DNA from: CAZUFB01 sp048173955
Lineage (GTDB): Bacteria; Actinomycetota; Coriobacteriia; Coriobacteriales; UMGS124
DNA: 11,479 nt
Assembly (NCBI GenBank): GCA_048173955.1
Contig: DBEYOB010000048.1
Location: 1 to 11,479 of the forward strand
Direction of reading: 5' to 3'
In this document: piece after piece, positions 6,772 through 11,479 of the stretch
Position numbering within the stretch: the first letter of the stretch is position 1
How the letters are laid out: every line of letters starts with the position of its first letter
Notes under the pieces: generated by a model
Told to the model about the DNA's origin: nothing
The model's database searches: none
Seen by the model: only the letters and a program-made list of their open reading frames with translations
Position numbers and translations under genes: made by a program

Positions 6772-6860
6772 AGGGACCCTCCTTGATGTGGTAGGTCGTT
6801 GGGACGGGCCGGGCTCTCTTGCGGGTCCGGCAACGCTTCCATAGTCGCGCAATGCATGCT

Positions 6861-6889
6861 CCCTGTCACTACCCCACGGGGTGTGAGGG
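6861..6889. promoter_or_regulatory. Bulged hairpin in the FAD2 leader
   Basis: About 90 bases before the FAD2 start, CCCT-CAC-ACCCC can pair with GGGGT-GTG-AGGG, broken by small bulges. This gives a 12-bp stem if the region is transcribed. It could affect mRNA stability or initiation. No known riboswitch fold was recognised. Confidence 0.35.
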
Positions 6890-7039
6890 CTTGCTGAGCT
6901 GGGAGTTTGCCAAGTGCGAGAGGCGACGCGGATTCCTGCGCGTCTTGCAGTCGTGGGTGCGCAGGATGTTGGGATTTCGGGACTGTCGAGGCTGTCGGGC
7001 GACGATTCTGCCAGAGGGACGCGCTGTTTCGCGGAATAA

Positions 7040-7193
7040 TTGCGGTTGAGAACGAACGACTTGGTTTCTGGATGCCCCCGGACCGCATTGCGGTCAGCCG
7101 CGGGTGACAACGTCGCAGTTCGCTACATATGTAAAACATTTGCCCGTCTTGCGGCGGCCGCCTAGAGGCCGTCCCGCTCGTTCTTAACCGCAA
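7040..7193. promoter_or_regulatory. Dyad-rich region upstream of FAD2 (candidate operators)
   Basis: The FAD2 regulator gap (6772-7256, 485 bases) has no gene but several symmetric sites. A 19-base element at 7040-7058 (TTGCGGTTGAGAACGAACG) recurs inverted at 7175-7193 with 17 of 19 bases matching. Between them are a perfect dyad GACCGCA-T-TGCGGTC at 7081-7095 and the palindrome TACATATGTA at 7124-7133. TGCGGT half-sites thus occur four times within 154 bases. These are plausible binding sites for the LuxR-type protein encoded just upstream, but that is inference. No -35/-10 pair could be named with confidence. Confidence 0.45.
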
Positions 7194-7241
7194 AAATCCC
7201 GGGGAACGGGCCGCCTTTTTGGAGGGACGTCCGTCCCGGGG
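7192..7241 (-). terminator. Probable intrinsic terminator of the LuxR-type gene
   Basis: On the minus strand, 15 bases after the regulator stop codon, CCCCGGGA pairs with TCCCCGGG (8 bp) across a 28-base loop, followed by AUUUUU (7192-7197). A tighter stem CCCG-TTCCC-CGGG before the same U-run is an alternative. This would separate the regulator transcript from that of FAD2, implying FAD2 has its own promoter. Confidence 0.55.
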
Positions 7242-7256
7242 CATCCCGCTGCACCG

Positions 7257-8879
7257 CTATGCCCGGGTCCGCTCTGCCCGGGGGCCGGCCTCCTCGTCGC
7301 GCTCGTCGACGAGGCGCACCAGCTCCTGCTTGGAATGGATGCCGAGCTTGCGGTAGAGGTTCTTGCGGTGCGTGCGCACCGTGTTGTCGGTGAGGCCGAG
7401 CGCCGCGGCGATGGCGGGCGAGTCCTTGCCGGTGAGGACCAGGGCGAGCACCTGCGTCTCGCGCGGCGTGAGGCCAAAGCGTGCCCCGAGTTCGTCTGCC
7501 TTTTGGCCGAGCAGGTCGCGCACGTCGGGCGTGGCTCCCGCGGCCGCTATCCCGACCTGCGCCTTAGTGCCGTCCCCTGCCCTTCCTTCGTTTTCAGAAC
7601 CGGCGGCTGGGAAGGCGTTTCCAGGTCCGCCCGCTCCGCCGAACCCGCCCGCTCCGCGTGCCCTCACATGCCCGAGCACCTGCACGGCAAGGGGCAGCGC
7701 GAGCGCGTAGATGCACACGATCACGGCAAGGGGAAACGCGTCGGCCGTCGTGGTGCCTGCCTTTTCCTGCAGCGCAAAGCCAACGGCCGTCCCGAGGCCG
7801 AGCAAGATGTATGCGGCGCCCGTGGCGCAGCCATACGTTGTGAGGGACATGCGCACGTCGCCTTTGGCCTCACGCGCGCTGTGCACGATGGCGACGATGA
7901 GCGCCAGCTCGAGCACAAAGTACGAGAGGCTGGCAAACGACGAGGTGAAATCGTTGGCCGTCACGGAAAACACGACGAGACCTGTTGCCACGATGGGGAA
8001 GGCGACCTGGTAAAACACGATGGGCGAGACGATAGAACCACGGATACGCCACACGGCGAACAGCAGCGCGGCGACCGCCAAGATGCAGGCGAGCGATGCG
8101 AACACGAGCTCGGAGCTGCTGCTCACGACCGACAGGGTGAGGGTGCGGGACAGCCCCGTGACAAAGCCGAGCGAGCCGAGGCACAAAATCGTGGGGCCCC
8201 AACCGGCGAGGGCGCTGCGCAGACTGGCCTTTTCGGTCGCGCGGCGGGTTTCCGCCCCGTCTGCCTGGCTGCGGCGAGATCCCACCACCTGCAAGAGAGC
8301 AAACGAGGCGCCGCACAGCGCGACGGTCAGCGCATACGAGACCGTCTGGGAGGTGAACGTGCATGCCATGGCGAGCAGGGCAAACAGCACGCATCCGCCA
8401 AGCACCACGGAGGTCAGCCTGTCGATGTCCATGCGTGCGAACAACGTTTGCCATGCGAGGAGGGAGAGGCCGATACCCAACCCCGCTATCACCGCGGCAA
8501 GGGCGAGTGGTACGGGCGAGCCTGCTCCCGCTGTCCGGGCGATCCAAAGCGCGGCAAGGGCGCCCAGCATGCCCACTGCCGCACCGACGCGGCAGGCCTG
8601 CGCCCAAAAGGCCGCCCTGCGGACGCGGCATCCGATCACCGGCGTCGCCGCGAGCGTCAGGCCTGTGACGACCACGCTCGGGATGCTGTAGAACGCGCGG
8701 ATCTCCTCGGTGGTGTAGAGGCTTCCCGCGCCCGTTGCCGTGAACGCGCGGCCCCAGATCAAAAAGTCGAGCACCGTCAAAAGAAGCGCGAACCCGAGGG
8801 CGGCTGCGAGGGTCGTGCGCGGGGTATGGGCGCCGGCCGCTGCCGGACCCCTGCTATGCTCGTTTTCCCCTGCGCCCAT
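7257..8879 (-). CDS. Polytopic membrane LuxR-family transcriptional regulator
   Basis: The preferred start is ATG 8879 (540 residues) because GAAGGGG lies just upstream. The in-frame ATG at 8909 lacks a ribosome binding site and adds ten residues. The N-terminal 390 residues contain about 12 hydrophobic helices, such as LAAALGFALLLTVLDFLIW, LALAAVIAGLGIGLSLLAW and PLAVIVCIYALALPLAV. A Gly/Ala-rich linker follows (about 395-455). Residues 469-528 form a LuxR helix-turn-helix: GLTPRETQVLALVLTGKD, then NTVRTHRKNLYRKLGIHSKQEL. There is no receiver domain, so activity is probably set by a ligand sensed directly through the membrane part. The next gene on the same strand is FAD2, 485 bases away, with dyads between them, so FAD2 is the likely target. 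A terminator-like structure follows the stop. Confidence 0.92.
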   Translation of the reverse strand: MGAGENEHSRGPAAAGAHTPRTTLAAALGFALLLTVLDFLIWGRAFTATGAGSLYTTEEIRAFYSIPSVVVTGLTLAATPVIGCRVRRAAFWAQACRVGAAVGMLGALAALWIARTAGAGSPVPLALAAVIAGLGIGLSLLAWQTLFARMDIDRLTSVVLGGCVLFALLAMACTFTSQTVSYALTVALCGASFALLQVVGSRRSQADGAETRRATEKASLRSALAGWGPTILCLGSLGFVTGLSRTLTLSVVSSSSELVFASLACILAVAALLFAVWRIRGSIVSPIVFYQVAFPIVATGLVVFSVTANDFTSSFASLSYFVLELALIVAIVHSAREAKGDVRMSLTTYGCATGAAYILLGLGTAVGFALQEKAGTTTADAFPLAVIVCIYALALPLAVQVLGHVRARGAGGFGGAGGPGNAFPAAGSENEGRAGDGTKAQVGIAAAGATPDVRDLLGQKADELGARFGLTPRETQVLALVLTGKDSPAIAAALGLTDNTVRTHRKNLYRKLGIHSKQELVRLVDERDEEAGPRAERTRA

Positions 8880-8978
8880 CCACGTCCCCTTCAAGCCGCC
8901 TGTCGCCATGCGGTGGCAAGAGAACTTTAGCAGGTTCGCCGCGGGTCGGGTCCGGCCGGAGGGGCCTCTGCCGGCTGT

Positions 8979-9251
8979 TTAGCAGTAAAACGACACCGCA
9001 CCCACCGTTTGCTCCCACTGAGCGCAGATGTAGGCGTGGTTGGCCGCTATGAACTGCTGGATATCGCGCAAATCACGCGGAGGTATATCGCCTTTGTTGT
9101 GTGCGATTTTGCAACCGCCCGACCGCGTGAGCCATATCTTGGTCGCATCGCGACACGGCCGTTTAATCGCCACATGGACATGGACGGGCTCGGCTCCCTC
9201 TCCGGTCCAGAAAAACAAGACATATGGTCCGAATCGAAAAAGGCTAGGCAT
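8979..9251 (-). CDS. DUF4160 domain protein, probable toxin-antitoxin partner
   Basis: This 90-residue protein starts at ATG 9251, whose first eight bases overlap the end of the preceding gene (stop at 9244-9246), a sign of coupled translation. The sequence has the DUF4160 pattern: start MPSLFRFGPYVLFFW, the paired histidines HVHV at 24-27, KIWL at 38-41, the turn AHNKGDIPPRDLRDI at 50-64 and a conserved Trp79 near the C-terminus. DUF4160 proteins usually occur with DUF2442 proteins in modules considered toxin-antitoxin-like, although activity is poorly known. Here the partner is a different small protein. It lies 99 bases upstream of the LuxR-type gene on the same strand but is probably functionally independent of the reductases. 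Confidence 0.8.
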   Translation of the reverse strand: MPSLFRFGPYVLFFWTGEGAEPVHVHVAIKRPCRDATKIWLTRSGGCKIAHNKGDIPPRDLRDIQQFIAANHAYICAQWEQTVGAVSFYC

Positions 9252-9504
9252 ATTGTCGGCCGCCCTCATATGCGAACCGCATGATGAGCGGTGCATTGTT
9301 TTTGACGAATCGGTCGAGTTCGGCGAGGCTGCTTTCGTCAAACCCGTCGACCTCGAACCATGTGAAGGAGGGAAGCAGGCACTTGGCCGTATCAAAGCCC
9401 CAATCGCGGGGGCGCTCGATTACGACGAGCACCGTATTGTCATCTCGCACGTCAGAATACGAAACTTGTGTGTCATCTGCGAACTGGACATACTCCCACA
9501 TCAT
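9244..9504 (-). CDS. Small protein paired with DUF4160, probable toxin-antitoxin component
   Basis: The 86-residue protein begins MMWEYVQFADDTQVSYSD. GAGGG at 9510-9514 gives a five-base spacing to the first ATG (9504) and eight bases to the second (9501), so either may be used. The open frame extends upstream to 9675, but that part is Pro/Arg-rich and has no supporting signal. Recognisable features are an N-terminal strand pair, an acidic loop, CLLPSFTWFEVDGF (42-55) and a helix SSLAELDRFVKN. It does not show the usual DUF2442 pattern of a short strand followed by FxDG. The gene overlaps the DUF4160 gene by eight bases. No family was recognised; an antitoxin-like role rests on position and size only. 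Confidence 0.72.
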   Translation of the reverse strand: MMWEYVQFADDTQVSYSDVRDDNTVLVVIERPRDWGFDTAKCLLPSFTWFEVDGFDESSLAELDRFVKNNAPLIMRFAYEGGRQYA

Positions 9505-9602
9505 GGAAACCCTCGCCCCCGCGTTTGGCTCGCTGGTCGGATTCGAGAGTAGTTTACCCCACGGAGGGTTGGGGTGCGAAGGCGGGCGAGTGGGCAAGCG
9601 GG

Positions 9603-9649
9603 GTGCGGCCGCACACGCCACAAAAGCAGCGCGCGGCCGTACACGCCAC
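9603..9649. repeat. Two 19-nt direct repeats in the FAD3 3' gap
   Basis: In the 260-base gap between the small gene pair and FAD3, a 19-base unit resembling GTGCGGCCGCACACGCCAC (9603-9621) recurs at 9631-9649 with three differences and a 28-base period. A shorter pair of perfect 10-base repeats, GCTCGGTCTT, lies at 9693-9702 and 9711-9720. Nothing else in the gap is gene-like. The function is unknown. Confidence 0.5.
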
Positions 9650-9764
9650 GAGGGCGACGGGCGGCCGCGCGTCATTCATCCGATATCCGAAAGCTCGGTC
9701 TTACCTGATCGCTCGGTCTTTTCCGCCCGAACCCCGAGCTTCGAGCTCCGAACTTCAGGGACCC

Positions 9765-11330
9765 TTACGCCACCGGGTCGTTGGCAGCGGCCTGCTGGCC
9801 GGCGATGCGGCCGTTCACCAGGCAGTCGGCCGTGGCGCAAGAGCCCAGACGGCAGGCGCCGTGGATGCCGCCGGTGACCTCGCCGGCAGCGTAGAGGCCG
9901 GGGATAGGCTGCAGACGCACGTCGAGCACGCGGCAGTCGGTGTCGGTCTTCACGCCGCCCATGCAGTGGTGCACCTTGGGCCACAGGCGCGTGGCGTAGA
10001 ACGGCGGGGTGTCGATCGGCACGGCGGCCTCGGGGATGGCCTTGCCGAACTGCTCGTCGTTCTTGGCCTCGACGTAGCCGTTGTAGGCCTCCATCTGGGC
10101 CAGGAAGGCGTCCTTGGGCATGTCGAACTGCTCGGCGATCTCCTCGAGCGTGTCGAACTGCCAGCTCACGCCGGCCTCGATGCACTTCTCGAGGTTGGGG
10201 CGGCTCCAGTCGGGCACGTTGGCATCGCTCGTGACCTGGATGAGCGGCACGCCCACCTCGAAGATCACGTCGCAGTAGCGCTTGCGGTCGGTGAGCTCGT
10301 CGACGCAGCGCTCGCCGGTCAGCGGGTTGATGCTCGGGGCGTAGCCGGCGACGGAGTCGATCCAGGTCGGGCCGACGCCGTAGCCCTCCTCGTCGGGGCT
10401 GCACCAGGGGCCGCACTGGATCCAGTCGAGGTGCACGGTCAGGGCGCCGCAGTCCATGGCGGTGCAGAGGCTCTCGGCGGTCGCGCCGGCGGCGTTGGTG
10501 CAGTCGACCTCCTCGCCGAGGCGCGGGTCGTGGACCTCGCGCCAGGCGACGTCGCGGCCGAAGCCGCCCGAGGCCAGGACCACGCCGCGCAGGGCCTTCA
10601 CGTAGAGCGGCTCGCCCGAGGTGGGGTCGTTGTCGGAGCAGTCGGTGCGCAGCTCGGCGCCCACCACGCGGCCGCTCTCGTCCTTCACGAGGTTGGCGAG
10701 CATCGTGTTGGTTTTGATCTCGATGCCCATCTCGGAGAGCTTCTCCTGCAGCGGCATGATGATCGAGGCGCCGTGGGCGGTCACGGGGTGCAGCGTGCGC
10801 AGGATGGTGTGGCCGCCGTAGGGGATGGGCTCGGCCTCGCCGGTCTCCTCGTTCATCTGCCACTCGGTGCCCAGAACGTCGCGCGTCCACTCCCAGGTCT
10901 CGTTGGACTTCTCGGCGATGACGCGGCACTTCTCGACGTCGTTGAGGAACAGGCCGGCGACCTGCATGTCGTACACGTAGGCGTCGACGGAGTCCTCGAT
11001 GCCCATGGCCTTCTGGCCGTCGGACATGCACACGGCGAAGTCGCCGTCGGCCACCATGGAGTTGCCGCCCGTGACGCCGAGCTTCTCGACGATCTTCACG
11101 TTGGCGCCCGCCTGGCCTGCCTCGTAGGCGGCGGCCATTCCCGAGTAGCCCGAGCCGATGACGAGGACGTCGCACTCCTCGTCGAAGGTCACCTCGTCGG
11201 CGGCGAGGGCCGGGGTGGGCTTGTGGGCGAGGAAGCCCGAGGCCACGGCGGCCGAGGCGACGGCAGCGCCGGTGAGGAGGGTGCGGCGGTCGATGCCGGC
11301 GGTTGCGGTGGAGTTGGTGGTTGCGCTCAT
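9765..11330 (-). CDS. FAD3: Tat-exported fumarate reductase-type flavoprotein
   Basis: The 521-residue protein starts at ATG 11330, chosen because the leader then begins normally and AGGGGA lies upstream; the open frame extends to 11399 without support. Residues 14-20 show a twin-arginine motif (DRRTLLT), then an alanine-rich helix and ALA/ADE cleavage near 43. The Rossmann motif GSGYSG is at 59-64. Active-site landmarks of the fumarate/urocanate reductase group are present: Arg349 in DELTDR (acid catalyst), His454-His455 in VHHCMGG and Arg494 in HGACRLG. The histidine of the IQxHP motif is Gly307 (IQCGPWCSPDE), as in non-fumarate members, so the substrate may be a larger carboxylate or another acceptor. 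About 17 cysteines are present, several beside the active site. No heme motif or cytochrome neighbour is seen, so an external electron donor is required. Confidence 0.9.
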   Translation of the reverse strand: MSATTNSTATAGIDRRTLLTGAAVASAAVASGFLAHKPTPALAADEVTFDEECDVLVIGSGYSGMAAAYEAGQAGANVKIVEKLGVTGGNSMVADGDFAVCMSDGQKAMGIEDSVDAYVYDMQVAGLFLNDVEKCRVIAEKSNETWEWTRDVLGTEWQMNEETGEAEPIPYGGHTILRTLHPVTAHGASIIMPLQEKLSEMGIEIKTNTMLANLVKDESGRVVGAELRTDCSDNDPTSGEPLYVKALRGVVLASGGFGRDVAWREVHDPRLGEEVDCTNAAGATAESLCTAMDCGALTVHLDWIQCGPWCSPDEEGYGVGPTWIDSVAGYAPSINPLTGERCVDELTDRKRYCDVIFEVGVPLIQVTSDANVPDWSRPNLEKCIEAGVSWQFDTLEEIAEQFDMPKDAFLAQMEAYNGYVEAKNDEQFGKAIPEAAVPIDTPPFYATRLWPKVHHCMGGVKTDTDCRVLDVRLQPIPGLYAAGEVTGGIHGACRLGSCATADCLVNGRIAGQQAAANDPVA

Positions 11331-11479
11331 GATGGTTCCCCTGCTTTCTCCTTGGGTGTGCGGGCGGGCGCGTCCCGTGCGCCCCTCGGCCGCGTGCACT
11401 CGGTCGGGAGGTGCGCGGCGGTGTGCCCGTCCGCACGGGGTGCGCAGCGGCCGCGCGGGTTGCCCGCGCCGCGCCGTGC
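11331..11479. other. FAD3 upstream region (incomplete)
   Basis: This very GC-rich stretch should hold the FAD3 leader and perhaps its promoter. AAGGAG and AGGGGA occur upstream of the start. A hairpin GCGCGGG-TTG-CCCGCGC lies at 11453-11469. No promoter could be named, and the window ends before any upstream gene. Confidence 0.35.

Noticed and set aside
4909..6786. 625-residue open frame antisense to FAD2
   Set aside because: Composition is dominated by Val, Gly, Ala and His, as expected from the complement of a GC-rich gene. No start signal or motif was found.
7257..8909. Start of the LuxR-type gene at 8909
   Set aside because: No ribosome binding site precedes this ATG, while GAAGGGG lies just before the ATG at 8879.
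9676..11436. 586-residue frame overlapping FAD3 on the same strand
   Set aside because: It is almost entirely Arg, Gly, Pro and His and is a frame-shifted shadow of FAD3, which has clear flavoprotein motifs.

Overview
The window looks like a GC-rich chromosome segment from an anaerobic gut-type actinobacterium of the class Coriobacteriia (Eggerthella, Gordonibacter, Slackia, Olsenella or Collinsella relatives). This is inferred from three features typical of that class: several single-domain FAD-dependent reductases with Tat-type leaders, regulators with a polytopic membrane half and a C-terminal LuxR helix-turn-helix, and the pairing of these two gene types. No marker gene fixes the genus, and no tRNA, rRNA, insertion sequence or phage gene was seen.

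Layout, left to right. A membrane-bound regulator, cut by the window edge, lies on the minus strand (1-1075). It is divergent from an exported flavoprotein, FAD1 (1297-2799, plus). An 874-base gap follows (2800-3673) between convergent genes. It holds a perfect 13-bp hairpin, an AT-rich island with two palindromes, and six degenerate 24-nt repeats, three in each orientation. Everything to the right is on the minus strand. In order of transcription these genes are FAD3 (11330-9765), an overlapping pair of small genes that looks like a toxin-antitoxin module with a DUF4160 protein (9504-8979), a complete 12-helix LuxR-type sensor-regulator (8879-7257), a 640-residue flavoprotein FAD2 (6771-4849), and a HemN/HemW-like protein (4717-3674).

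How the genes may work together. Each LuxR-type membrane protein sits beside one flavoprotein and probably controls it in response to a small molecule, a common arrangement in Coriobacteriia. The flavoproteins should act outside the membrane as terminal reductases or dehydrogenases. The window holds no cytochrome, quinol dehydrogenase or iron-sulfur subunit, so electrons must come from partners encoded elsewhere.

The main points of interest. The HemN/HemW-like protein keeps the fold landmarks of radical-SAM coproporphyrinogen oxidase relatives but has Ser, Glu and Phe where the three cluster cysteines should be, so it is probably a repurposed pseudo-radical-SAM protein working with FAD2. The three flavoproteins carry three different active-site signatures: FAD3 is close to fumarate reductase, FAD1 has Tyr in place of both substrate arginines, and FAD2 has none of the landmarks. 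The inverted repeat array and the dyad-rich FAD2 leader are the main non-coding features.
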